Positions 24,786 through 35,770 of a stretch of 64,000 bases of DNA are shown piece by piece. Position numbers and translations under genes: made by a program. Position 1 is the first letter of the stretch; each line of letters begins with the position of its first letter. The notes under the pieces were generated by a model. The model did not search any database and was not told where the DNA came from. It was given only the letters and a program-made list of their open reading frames with translations. The stretch is from Cordilura impudica (Eukaryota > Arthropoda > Insecta > Diptera > Scathophagidae), in the NCBI GenBank assembly GCA_963682025.1, contig OY821518.1, positions 306,813,429-306,877,428 on the forward strand, given 5' to 3'.

Positions 24786-26810
24786 TCAACGAATCTTCTC
24801 CAGTTTACACGATCTGGGTCTGCGGAGAATATGACCTATCCAGGTCCATTTGCGTTTTAATATCTCCGTCGGAATAGGGGTCATGTTCGAGATTGATAGC
24901 AACTGTTCAGTCGTCACCCAATTTGGCCAAAAAATTTTATTTATTTGCCTTAGGCATCGGTTGAAGAAAACTTGCATCTTGGCCATTTGATGTTGTGTTG
25001 TATCCCAGGTTGTGCAAGAATACAGAAGGATTGACATCACACTGCAGTTGAATATGCGTATTTTCGTTTTTTTTTAGAAATATGGTTTGATCGCCATACT
25101 TTGTGTAGACTGTGGAATGCTATTCTAGCTTTGTTTATTCTGTTGGCTATATCATCTTCTGACCCTCCGTCTTTGGTTAAGATACTTCCGAGGTAACTGG
25201 AGGATTCAACGTCTTCGATGGCTACACCACATAGTGTAAGGGGAGTGGGGGTAACTGAACCAATACGAAGTAATTTGTTTTTTTTTATATTAATTTTTAG
25301 TCCTACTCCATTTGCATTTGTAGCGAGTTTGTGCAATATCGCAGAAGCGATGAGCCATTAGACAAAGATCATCCGCATAATCAACGTTATTTAGGTATTC
25401 GCTTAAATTCTAGCGGATTCCACGAGGAGAATCGATATTGGTTTGTTGCATAACCAAGTCAAGCAGGATCAGGAAGAGCGTGGCTGACAGGACACAGCCT
25501 TGTTTGACTCCATGTGTAGTTTGGAGTAGTTTACTCTCCTGGCCATTAAAACGTACGGCTGAGACAGAATCTATGTAGAGCTCTTTGGTGAGGTTTATAA
25601 TTTTTGTTGGTATACCCTTAGCAGCGAGTGCATCCCATAAAGCCTGTCGAGAAATTGTGTCGAAAGCTCGTTCGAAATCAATAAAAGAAGATATAGTTGT
25701 GAGTTGTATTCAATAGATTGTTCGATTATTAAGCGGAGTGTATTAATATGATCTGCGCATGACCGGTTTGGTCTAAAGCCAGCCTATTCCCTGCGCAACA
25801 ATGGTTCACTCACAGGGCTGATTCTTTCCAATATTGAGAGTGACATTATATTGCAGATGGTGTTTAGGAGTGCGATTCCCCTCCAGTTTTTGCACTGGTA
25901 TAGGTCAACTTTTTTGGGTACAGTTACAATCACTCCTTCTTTCCATGATTTAGGTATTTGATTGGTGTTCCAAGCTGTTCTTATAATCGGTGTAAGGGAT
26001 TGGGGAATTCTTCTGGCTCCGTACTTTAATAGCTCTGCGGGAATATTATCAGGACCGGGGGATTTTTGGTTCTTCAGACTTTTGAGGATCTTAACTATTT
26101 CATTTTGAGTGGGTGGTGTTGTGGATATTTCCCTTAAGTGGAGGTTCAGTTAAGAAATGTGGCGATATTTGGGTGGAGGTGGGTTCAGAAGAGAAGAAGC
26201 TATGCCATCTATTAAGCTGTTGGTCTATAGTAGTAAGAACAGTGCCGTTTTCATCTTTTAGTGCAGCAGTTGTACTAGCTTTCTTACTGCTTAATTGTTT
26301 TATTGCACTATACACATCGTGTAGGTTTCCCGTGTTTGCAGCTTTTTCGACATCACTGGCAATATTCACAGTCTATCTTCACCATATATTTCACTCAACG
26401 AGCGGCTAAGCGATAATCTACTTTGAGCCTTTGTTTCTCTTCATTTGTTTTTGAGTAATCGACGTTATGCTTTATTTGTCTGCGTATTTTTATCTGTTGC
26501 CAAGTTTGATCACTTAGCCATGGTTTATGTTTTCGTTTCTGGATACCTAGAGCGGATTTTGCGCTATCCGCACATATCTGTGCGATGTCCTGCCACTGAC
26601 AGTCAATAGCTGGGCTTAAGCTTTCTCTCAGTGCGTTGTTGTATTGGATATGAGTTTGTGGATTAGAGAACTTTGATAGATTATATTTTTGTAGTTTCGA
26701 ACTGTTCCTTTGTGTGCTAATGGGCGAAGCTTAAAAGTGCCAACCAGTAGCTGATGATCACTATAAATATCCGCACCACGGCAGGTTCTGACATCAAGCA
26801 AGCATCCAAT
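24786..26810 (-). pseudogene. RTE-type LINE relic, 5'-truncated
   Basis: The minus strand carries most of a single-ORF non-LTR element. The last residues of the endonuclease (DVRTCRGADIYSDHQLLVGTFKL) lie near 26735-26800. The linker follows (26100-26369: VYSAIKQLSSKKASTTAAL, DQQLNRWHSFF). Then comes the RT: KNQKSPGPDNIPAELLK, IALLNTICNIMSLSILERI, EQAGFRPNRSCADHI, ALWDALAAKGIPTKIINL, HGVKQGCVLSATLFLILLDL and catalytic DYADD at 25368-25382. The C-terminal part (VESSSYLGSIL, ILLYSCTTWDTT, RKWTWIGHILRRPRS) resembles RTE-clade proteins. It is broken by stops and frameshifts, one at an A-run near 25070. About 700 bp of 5' sequence coding most of the endonuclease is missing, as in the usual LINE 5' truncation. 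Confidence 0.92.
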
Positions 26811-27998
26811 AAATAATTTATTAACACACCACAACATTTTATAAACAGATAAAACTAAAACTAAGAATAATTCTAAAATCTCTATGAGTGTAGAAATATT
26901 TTTAAAAAAATACAAAAAAAAACTGCTGAAAAACAGCTGAAATTTGTAGGTCCGTTCTATGCACTAAAAAAAAAACTTAGATTAAATTTATTTTCCTAAT
27001 TAATTCATTTATCCTGTAGAATATAGAAAGAGTATTACTATAATTGCGAAAAACATAGAAAATTAGTTTTTTTTAATTCGAAATACAAATAACTCTTTTT
27101 CAAAGTGCTATTTTGAGATAGCTGCTGCGAAAATGCAACAGTGGCTATTTACCAGCGATGCCAATTTTTTCCAAAAAAAAAAGCACAAAACAGTAACCCA
27201 AAAAGCGCTAGAAGGCGCTAAATTAGAATGAAAGTAAAAGTAAAATAAAAAATAAAATTGTTTTTATTAGTTTTCAAAAAATGTATGTATTATTTGTATA
27301 TTTGAGATCATTTAGTATAAAATTAAACGTTTAAAGTGCATAGCAATAAAAAAAAAAATAGCTAAAAACTATTCTTATACCTCTTCATGTTCAGATAAAA
27401 TCGTGTTTTCTTCCTCATCTCCATGGTATTGTTTTAGTATAAGATTTTATTTTTTTACATATTTGAAGAGAATCAATGTTAATAAAAACATTTGATAGAA
27501 TTTTATAATATATACAACAGGCATTTTGAATCCTTAATCCAGATTTAATATGTATTGAGAATTTACACTGTTTAGATATTCCATTCCTGTTCCGACTTTG
27601 AGTTCGGTAAAGTCAATATATCAACAACGAAACTTGATAATCGAAAAATCTCCTTCGATTATTTTTTTTTTATCTTTTCCAAATTATTTTATATGAAAAA
27701 ATTTTGTTCACACTAAGTTAAGCCATTTTTTTTTTTTTGTAAAATTAAATGGCAATTTAGTTCTTAACTCATAAATAACAGATTTTAAGACCTCAACTAA
27801 CTTTTGTTTGATTAATTCTTCAATAGAGGCTATATAACAAATTTCATTATCATATCCTATTTGTGAAACTTTTTTATAACCGATATAAGTTATCAAAAAG
27901 TTCTATGTGGTCCGCATTTTAGGCTTCCAATGACAGATTCACATTTTCTACTTCTGATAAAATTCAGTACGTTATAGAAATATAGGAGTTTTGGATCA
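26811..27998. other. No gene seen; possible hAT-type end near 27153
   Basis: AT-rich. CAGCGATGCCAATTTTTTCC at about 27153 resembles hAT element termini of the CAGNG(T/A)TGCC type, and GCGCTAGAAGGCGCTAAATT follows. No matching opposite end or 8-bp duplication was found. Confidence 0.35.
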
Positions 27999-28637
27999 TC
28001 TATATATATAAAATGTAATGTGTGTTTGTTTATTTGTTTATTTGTTTATTTGTTTGTTTGTACCTTATAGGAGACCAAACCTCTGGACCAATCTTTCTGA
28101 AATTTTCACAGTATTTAACTGGGACTCTGGCATGATTAATAGGGTACTTTTTTTTGACCACGCCCACTTTTACGCCCACTTTTTTAAAATTATGTAATTG
28201 CTCCCATATAGTTTTTAACAGATTTACTTCAAATTGTATACACATTATACTCCAGGCGAGGTAGAAATAAACATTTCTTATGCCACGCCCCCTTTCACGC
28301 CCCTTTTCGCGCCAAATTTTGTTTGAAAGTTTCAAACTTTTTGTTCTTTGTACAAATTTGTTCCTTCCAACGGATTTTTTTTTTTTTTGGTAGTATATTG
28401 CTCTTAATGCTGTTAACGTCACCATATAACTATGAACCACGCCCACTTCACCGCCCCCTTTTTTAATTCAGTTACTTATACAACTAACAATGTTTGCTAT
28501 ACAAAATACTTTTTTGTAATATGTATTTACCTAAAGTTTTATACATTTTTTATCTACAGGTAAGGTTACATTTTTTTATTACCAAATCCCCCTTTTTCGC
28601 CCCATTTTACCTTAAATTATAATTAATCTGCTTTCAA
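27999..28637 (+). mobile_element. Helitron-like 5' end and non-autonomous body
   Basis: TCTATATATATAAAATG at 27999, preceded by A, is the characteristic 5' terminus of many insect Helitrons. It is followed by (TTTG/TTTA)n and a non-coding body with repeated CACGCCCACTTTT / CGCCCC phrases. No 3' CTAG end is seen before the next Helitron begins at 28638, so the copy is truncated or was interrupted by it. The frame on its minus strand is an artefact. Confidence 0.6.
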
Positions 28638-30069
28638 TCTGTATATATAAAAACGTTGGTGCATTTGTTTGTAACGAATGATCTCCGAAACCATAAGAGC
28701 TGTCGAGGTAAGATTTGCACCATAGGTTTGGTTCGAGCTCTTCTGTGTGTTTTTTTTAGTTTTAACCCTCTAGCTGGCGTTGGGGTCAAGTTATAAACAA
28801 AATTCTTATTTTCAGCGCGATTTGACTGCAATTCAGAATGTATGTATATGTTTCGTCATAAGAAATTTTTGTATGTGTAAATGGACCCGATAGGTGGCTC
28901 TGGGGTAAAGTTATTTCGAATATTCTTATTTACGGTGCGATTTTAATGAAACTAAGAATGTACATATATGTATGTTAGATGATGCCAAACATTTTTTTAT
29001 TGGTCCCGGTAGATGGCGCTGTCGTTCGAAAAATAATGAGTTGTCAAATTTATATAAATTTTATTAGTTAAAAAATTCACAAACGTTTTTATACATAAAT
29101 ATTCTAACCAAAAAGGAAGGAAAAAGCCGCTGCATTATTGCATGGTGGTCGTACAGCTCATTCAGCACTCAAATCACCATTAAACGTACAAACAAATGAA
29201 AATGGCGTCTGTAATATCAAAAAACATTCCAGTATGGCAAAAGTTCTGCAAAAATGCATTATTATTATTTGGGATGAATGTACCATGGCTCATAAACATT
29301 CCTTAGAAGCATTACATAGAACTTTAAAAGATTTGAAAGGCAATGAAAGACTTTTTGGTGGAGCTCTCATTTTATTATCTGGAGATCTTCGTCAAACATT
29401 GCCACTCATACCAAAATCAACCTATGCTGACGAAATAAATGCCTGCTGAAAATCATCAACATTATGGAGTAGCGTTCAAACTATAAAATTAACAACAAAC
29501 ATGCGAGTACGATTACAAAATGATCCAATGGCTGACCAATTTTCAAAACAACTACTTGATCTTGCCAATGGTAAAATCAATATTAACCCAACCAGTCAAA
29601 CTATTATGTTATTGAGGCCACAATTCTCAAAGGCAAATTTAAAGGAGAACATGTTTTGCTGCCAAGAATTCCTATGATTCCTACCGGCACACCGATAACA
29701 TTCAAATGATTGCAATTTCCGATCAGATTGGGCTTTGATCATTAATAAATCTCAAGGATAATCATTGCAAATAAGTGATTGCTATATGTGGCATGTTCCC
29801 CTGTCGGAAAGCCAGAAAATTTATTCATTTACTGTGAGAATAATGAAAGTAAAAATATTGTTCACTGTTTAGCATTACTATACAGAAATATATTGGTCAT
29901 TCTTATATGTTACAATAAATATTTATTTTCATTTTCATAATAAAACATGGTTTTTCTTTAACAGTTTTCAATTAATATTAACAAATGCACAAACATTTTT
30001 TTATATAGGTGTATACAGATTCTAACTAAAATAAAAAAATTAATTGAGGGCAAAACAACGTCCAGCTAG
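28638..30069 (+). mobile_element. Deleted autonomous Helitron
   Basis: The 5' end TCTGTATATATAAAA at 28638 is preceded by A. The 3' end CTAG at 30066-30069 is followed by T, matching Helitron insertion between A and T without duplication. The 5' part (28766-29040) holds about 2.3 copies of a 120-bp unit with GGTGGCTCTGGGG / GATGGCGCTG. The rest is the helicase relic described separately. At 1.4 kb it is far below the 5-6 kb or more of a full element. The Rep domain and helicase N-terminus are gone. Confidence 0.82.
29123..29890 (+). pseudogene. Helitron helicase (PIF1-like) C-terminal relic
   Basis: This is the remnant of the RepHel helicase domain that unwinds DNA during rolling-circle transposition. 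The open part (29138-29449) reads AAALLHGGRTAHSALKSPL just before the ATG and onward, then IIWDECTMAHKHSLEALHRT, the Walker B region with DE near 29273. Then come GGALILLSGDLRQTLPLIP and ADEINAC followed by a stop. After the stop the similarity continues over several frames: LWSSVQTIKLTTNMRV, PRIPMIPTGTPITFK, INKSQG, then GKPENLFIYCENNESKNIV. The Walker A P-loop should precede 29123 and is absent, so no active ATPase is possible. Confidence 0.9.
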
Positions 30070-31743
30070 TTTTATATAATCTTAAACAGCTTCGTCTCAA
30101 ACGATTTTTCACTAACAACGTTAAAATGATTTTCCAAACAAGTTTTTTATAATTTTACTTCAATAGATCTTTCTATAGAAATAGCTCTTTTTAAAGTTAG
30201 TGCTATCGTCGAAATTTTTCTAGACATATCGGAAACTTTGTTAATTAACTTAAATATCTTATTTTATAAGCGACAACTTAACGCTTTTTCTAATAGGTGC
30301 TAAGTGAAGAAATACGCTTTTTGGCGTGTTTTGAATGTAAAAAAATTAGTAAACTAAAAGAAATTCAAATTCTATGTATTTATATATTACTTTATAAATT
30401 TAACAATGTAGTTTCTGTTAACTTCAACAAAACTATTTTGACAAGTTTTCAAATGACTTTTTTGTGTGTAAACTCTATCAAGTAGTGATACAAAAAAAAA
30501 AAAACCGCTGAAAAATACAATGTATTCAACGGGTAACGAAATATTGAGCAAAAAAAATTTAAAGTTTTATAAAAGATAAAAGTTGTTTTTCTTAAGCAAC
30601 CCATTTAATTAATTAGTAAATATTGCAAAGCGATTAATATTTGTCGTTTAACGACGACCTCCTGTTGAATCATATGGAAATGTATTTTATAATTAATTTT
30701 TATTTGATTTGTTCATATTTACTTTTGTCAACCATGCAATCAAAACATTTACTCTCAAAGATCCCTTCCAAACCCATTCAGATTTCGTTTCATGTTTTAT
30801 TGATGACCTTTGAAAATTAATCTTGGTATTTTAATAAAGAAATCTTTGAAATTGAGGCTTACTTAAACCAATATATTGACGATATTGTTGTACATAGAGC
30901 TGCAATGGTTATAATTCAATTGAAGAGTTGAGAATAAAAGAAATAAACTTCATTGCAATAACACTAAACACTACATTGAATGAATGAACACATAAACATC
31001 TTGAGAATTATGTATGTATTAGTAAGACAATATGAAGAGAACGACGGTGGCATTGCGTGTTGAGTCAATTTAACATTTCATCCTTTCGTGCTGACATTAT
31101 CGATACAAAAGACAGGTATATCTACATACATACTCGTATAATACTCTTGCTACTGGGGTATGATCTGTTAAACGCACCTTTCTTTAGCTGCCTTACGAAT
31201 TACATACGTTCAAGTTCAGATAATAACATTTGTTGTCAGAATGAATTAAGTTTTGTTCAGGTCCTTACATAAACCGCAAAAGATGCGCGCAAAATGTCTT
31301 ATGTACATAAAAGAATGAATATGCATTCATATATTCTTACAACAGGCCTTAAAGAATACAATATTAATCGTATAAATGGGTGAATGGCTGCCTGGATGAA
31401 TGAATGATTGGATTGGTTTTGTTTTGTTTCGCCTGTTTTCTACAAAGCCTTGAAATAAACTCGTTCAAACGGTTTTTAAGTTTTTTTCTTATTCTTATTA
31501 TTAAATCCTTGCGACAGACAGTTTCATTCTGTAGATGTCTTCCTCAATGAATAAATGAATTGAGATTATTCGATATTTCAAAAAAATATATATAAAGAAA
31601 CATCAAGTTTGAGATTTACACATGTTATAATTGAAATTGCCAGATGTGACGTATTGTTAAAACATGGTTGTTGGTGGTTTATTAGAAAGAGTTGCCACCG
31701 ACTTGTTGTGTGTAATTGTATTGTTGTGTTTATATTTTTCTAG
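30070..31743. other. No gene seen
   Basis: AT-rich unique-looking DNA. Frames at 30297-30485 and 31057-31272 have no recognisable content. It would be intronic if the exon at 31744-31860 is real. Confidence 0.45.
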
Positions 31744-31860
31744 GATAGAACGTTTATTTGGATCTGGCAACTCTAGTCGAAGTCACGGCGGGATGAGCCG
31801 AAATATTAATAACTTTGATAAGATTTCATTGAAATCAATTCCATTCATGGGATTATTTAG
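31744..31860 (+). CDS. Candidate 117-bp internal exon of an unrecognised host gene
   Basis: A pyrimidine-rich tract ending TTTTTCTAG immediately precedes 31744, and GTAAAG follows 31860. These are good fly acceptor and donor sites. Between them one frame is open and clearly less AT-rich than its flanks. It encodes IERLFGSGNSSRSHGG, then MSRNINNFDKISLKSIPFMG and LF: a Gly/Ser/Arg linker followed by a basic and hydrophobic segment. The first base completes an incoming codon and the last two begin the next. At 117 bp (39 codons) it is a symmetric phase-2 exon that could be skipped without a frame change. I do not recognise the protein. No other exon of the same gene is evident in the window, so its introns would be long. 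It could also be a chance frame. Confidence 0.45.
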
Positions 31861-32834
31861 GTAAAGGGTTCCTTTATTTCTTTGTCCATGAAAAAAGAGG
31901 CTTACTGATGCAACAAGAATTAGAGTTACAAATTAATTGTGATGGTGCCAGTGTCTATTCAACATATACAATATGAATGTCAGCAAGTTTTCTTATTTTT
32001 GTCATACAAAGGAGTCCTGTCTACGTACATACACTAAGTATGTACAGGACATACATAAAGAATGTACACGAAAGTTTTGGGTGCCAAGCGAAGTGCTTCC
32101 CATTTATGAAGTAGTGCTACGCAACAAAAAAATCAATGACACTAACTATACTATCAACTATAACAAATGAGAAACAGGTTACAGCCTTTTGTTGGGGACG
32201 CCTTTAAGTAGGCTAAGCACTTTCAATTACATTAATTACAAAAACTTGATTTAATGCTTGTTAACCTTCACCTTTAGTTCTACGATCAGCAATTGCTGCT
32301 TAACGGTTAAACTTAATAAAATAATTTTTATACTTATACATATACAGCATAAATATTATTATACAGAAACTAATAATTCATATATGTACATATGTATGTT
32401 TGTATGTAAATATATTTTAAAAATGGAAAACATTGAAAATACCCTCTAGCCTTGTAAAATATTGTTTGGCTTATATCAAGCAACGTTTATTTTTTGCTTT
32501 AAAATGTGTGAAACAATGAAAGCACGTAGTCAATTACGACCAATCTGGATATACGTAATTTATTATGAGAGTTAATTTTTGTTATCCTGCCACCATAAAC
32601 AAATATATGCCAAATATATCTTTACTTAAAAATCTACCAAAATTACCAAAGGGAATTAATTGATTACATATTAATTTTTTTTTTGTTTTTTGTAGATATA
32701 GGGGAGTTTCATCTTTTTATTCTCAATTTTTATAACGCCAGATAAATGTTTTATTTTATTTGTATTTTGGCTGAGAATTTACATGTAACCTTGAAAGGTT
32801 ATTTCAACCTTCTATGTTGCACTTATTTTTAAGT
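31861..32834. other. No gene seen
   Basis: AT-rich. TATGTACATATGTATGT-type microsatellite lies near 32385-32410. No supported feature. Confidence 0.5.
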
Positions 32835-32837
32835 GTT

Positions 32838-33320
32838 GCATGTTTATACCCTCCACTCCAGTGTGCAGAGGGTATATATAAGTTTGTCATTCCGTTTGTA
32901 ATAATTAGAAAAAATCTGGACCCCATAAAATATATATATTTGTGATCCTTATAACAAGCGAAGTTGATATAGCGATGTCCGTCTGTCCGGCTGTCCGTCT
33001 GTCCGTCTGTGGAAATCACGATGACGGCTTCAATCGGGTAGCTCGGGTGCTCGTTGGTATAAAAAATGATTCACTAACATCCTGAGAAGTTTGCTATTTA
33101 AAATCGTCCAAATCGGTTAATGTGGTCCCGAGAATTGAACGAAGAAGTAAAAAAAGTCCTGAGAAAATATGATTTGAATATGTGTTCTTGTGATAACGCC
33201 CTCAATAGGACAGCTAGGGCACTCGTTTTTAGTGAGAATGATTCACTAACATCATGAGAAGGCTTCTGTTTTTAAATCATGACAATAGGTTTCATAGGTG
33301 GCGAGAAATCACTGAAAAGT
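32838..33320 (+). repeat. Dispersed repeat family B, copy 2
   Basis: It begins TTTATACCCTCCACTCCAGT and continues GCAGAGGGTATATATAAG, GTCATTCCGTTTGTAA, GATCCTTATAACAAGCG and (GTCC/GTCT)n at 32978-33010, then GAAATCACGATGACGG. Its second half contains a degenerate duplication: AATGATTCACTAACATC occurs twice, about 175 bp apart. It is non-coding. The minus-strand relative is at 10385-10592. Confidence 0.75.
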
Positions 33321-33857
33321 TAAAAAAAAATATGACGTTTTCCTATATTGTTTTCCTAAATTTTGTATTTTGTCATAGCTGTACATGTTGTTTTTGTGGT
33401 CGTTGTGTTAATAATATAAAAATTCATCAATATCAATATTTTTTGATGTAATATTTAAGTTAATTAATTAATAAAAGATACTATATAAAATCAATATCAA
33501 TATTCTGCGATTTTTATAACATCACAAAATGTTACAAATGTTGCCAATATCAAAATACTATAAATAATATTCATATATTATGTATATGTATATCCATAAT
33601 AAGCGCATATTAAAATAAATCGGTATTTTATTTTATTTATACAAAATTCTGAAATTTTTAGAGTTGCAAAAATAGTATGGTTTTAAGAGTTGTATTTTTA
33701 GTACATGTATAAACCCTGCATACTTGCATTCCAAAGTAGTAGGTAGGTAAACCATAAAACCCTGTAAAAAAATTGGTGTTTAGAAAAATACTATTTTTTG
33801 TCAGATGTTAAAAAAAGACGTTAATTACAATAAATTTTTAAAATTTGTTATTTAATG
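33321..33857. other. No gene seen
   Basis: AT-rich, with AATATCAATATT-type repeats. No supported feature. Confidence 0.5.
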
Positions 33858-33997
33858 TCGGGAACGGAGGCAAACGCCATTCCCAAAATTTTGTTTCAAG
33901 AGTTATCCACTTAAGAATAACCGCGGAGCGCAGCTCAATCAATATGCAATGATCGAGCCTTGCCCTGGGAAACATGCATTTATGCTTTTCTCAACAC
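33858..33997 (-). pseudogene. U1 snRNA-derived sequence, unit 1
   Basis: On the minus strand the U1 secondary-structure elements appear in order. A stem-loop II remnant (CCCAGGGCAAGGCTCG) carries loop CATTGCAT where U1 has the U1A-binding loop ATTGCAC. Stem-loop III is GGTTATTC / GGATAACTC. Next is an Sm-site-like AAAATTTTG, then stem-loop IV: GGGAATGGCGTTTGCC with CCGTTCCC pairing back. The 3' end GTTCCCGAC is at 33858. The 5' end that base-pairs with the 5' splice site (ACTTACCTG) and stem-loop I are not present. It is a truncated copy, most likely a pseudogene. No snRNA promoter element is visible upstream. Confidence 0.82.
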
Positions 33998-34132
33998 AAA
34001 CGCCATTCCCAACTACCAAAAATTTTAGACACGAGCTATTCACATTATGAAAAGTCGCGGAGCTCAACTCAATCAAAGTGCAATGATGAAGCTTCGCCCT
34101 GGGAAACATATATTCACGCTTTTCTTAGCACA
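33998..34132 (-). pseudogene. U1 snRNA-derived sequence, unit 2
   Basis: This is the second U1-like unit, head-to-tail with unit 1 at a period of 126 bp. The minus strand shows TTTCCCAGGGCGAAGC, the loop CATTGCAC (an intact U1A/SNF-type ATTGCAC), GAGTTGAGCTCCGCGA, AATGTGAATAGCTCGTG, the Sm-like AATTTTTGGTAG and GGGAATGGCGTTTGTG. Stem-loop IV is cut off where unit 1 begins. The 5' ACTTACCTG and stem-loop I are replaced by unrelated sequence. It is closer to fly U1 than unit 1 in stem-loop III and the Sm region. Confidence 0.85.
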
Positions 34133-34770
34133 AACCGAACTTCTTATGGCACATTAAAAATAAACTAATTGAGAAGTACAATTCATCATTACGCTGTATT
34201 ATAATACTATTTTCTTATTTTACTGGTAGCTAGTAAACAAAGTGATCGTATCGTTGTGAACGAAATAGAATTGAAATTGTGTGCAGATTTGTTTTACTTA
34301 AAAAACCTGTTTCTACAGATCGTGAATAAAATCCCAGTAAGCATTTTATGCAATAAATGATCATGTAGAGTCTTTTTCACTCATATGTGCTATTAAAACA
34401 GTCATAAATGCGCCCTTTTGCTGATCACAAAATATTCTTTTGTTGGGATTAAATATTACCTTACCCGCGAATCTTATTGAGAGTCCTTTTTATCCGCTTT
34501 TCTGATCAGTTTCGACATTTTTGAGTCTTATTTAATGTAATTTTTCTATAAATCACTTTTTAAGAGAAAGCAAAAATCATTTTCTAGTCTTTTTCTAATA
34601 AAGTGCTCGAAGAAGACACAGTAAGGTAATTTTTGTTAAAACAATCTTCGAAATGATGACTGGGATATCGTATATTTTTGTTAACACACAAACATATGCA
34701 TAGCAGCACGAGTAAACCGAACTCTAATCGGCTTCTTATATGTATACAAAAACGAAAATACTCACCAAAG
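34133..34770. other. No gene seen
   Basis: AT-rich DNA between the U1-like units and the MITE. No supported feature. Confidence 0.5.
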
Positions 34771-34774
34771 AGTA

Positions 34775-35072
34775 AAGGCCTAGTTAGCCACACGTTGCTA
34801 TAATTTATCCGTACCGTAAATGTAACGTTGACATTTAGTGCAATTATAGAAAGTAGAAAACGGATCAGCATGTTGCTGTGTAAAATTAACCAAACTTTAT
34901 CAGCTGTTCACAAATGTCACGTACAAACGTAACAAAAATCTATTTTCAACAGATAGGAACGTTCCGGTTACGTGACAATTGAGTTCGGTAACTGCTCTAA
35001 TTGCTTTTCATGTAACAGAAAAAAAAACAGCTGACACGTTTGGTTAAGGTTACGTGTGGCTAACTAGGCCTT
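34775..35072. mobile_element. 298-bp MITE with AAGGCCTAG ends
   Basis: The 21-bp perfect inverted termini lie at 34775-34795 and 35052-35072 (AAGGCCTAGTTAGCCACACG at the left). The interior is non-coding, with several ACGT- and CAGCTG-containing motifs. Flanks share only AAAG at the expected distance, so the target duplication and superfamily are unresolved. Confidence 0.75.
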
Positions 35073-35770
35073 AAAGTAAGCAACAATTTCATTCAGTCTT
35101 ATGGAAGTTTTTGAACAAAGCAAGTCTACATCGCGTTGTCTTGTGAATTTTTACATTGGTTTTTAATAGGTACTAGTGATGCCAGGAGATTTTTTCACAA
35201 ATCTCTACGCTTATGAAAAAATTCCCTTTTTTCCCTACACCCACTTTTATCCCTACACTACTTTTTTTAAAATTTATTTTTAATTTGTACATTTTCAATT
35301 TCAATTATGTAAAAATAACATAAAAACAAAGAAAAAAAAAATATAAAAAATAAGATAAAAATATCATGAGAATTACATAAGAATAATATAAAAAACATAC
35401 AGATATTATAAAAATATATATAAATGTATGTAATTATCAATGTTGTAATTTTTACAAATTATAAATAATTAAATTTTGTGATTGTATTATTGTTTTTAGT
35501 TTCTCCTGAAGATGAACATCGAAGATGTTCGAAATATCGAAAATTTAATAAATAATTTTTAAAAATAAAACATTAATATTTGGATTTTTATTTTTAATTG
35601 ATGACCTTGAGCCAAACAAAAAAACCCCCATCACATAAAAAAAAAATTTTACAATTCTGTATAATTCATCTTTTTGATAAGGCTAGATGTGCATTTAAAA
35701 TTTACACAATTAAAATGGCTTGCAAATGAGATGTTATAACTCAAACAGAATATTTGTTCCTGGTTTTCAG
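35073..35770. other. No gene seen; LINE/Penelope-like 3' motif possible near 35505
   Basis: AT-rich. CTCCTGAAGATGAACATCG followed by GATGTTCGAAATATCGAAA at about 35504-35545 resembles 3'-end motifs of some retroelements, but nothing coding supports this. GTGATGCCAGGAGATTTTT near 35177 resembles a hAT-type end without a partner. Confidence 0.3.

Noticed and set aside
27153..27230. hAT 5' terminus CAGCGATGCCAATTTTTT
   Set aside because: No partner end or 8-bp duplication could be found. Kept only as a note in the gene-free interval.
28030..28446. 138-codon minus-strand frame
   Set aside because: It lies in a non-coding Helitron-like body with simple repeats. The composition is biased and there is no domain.
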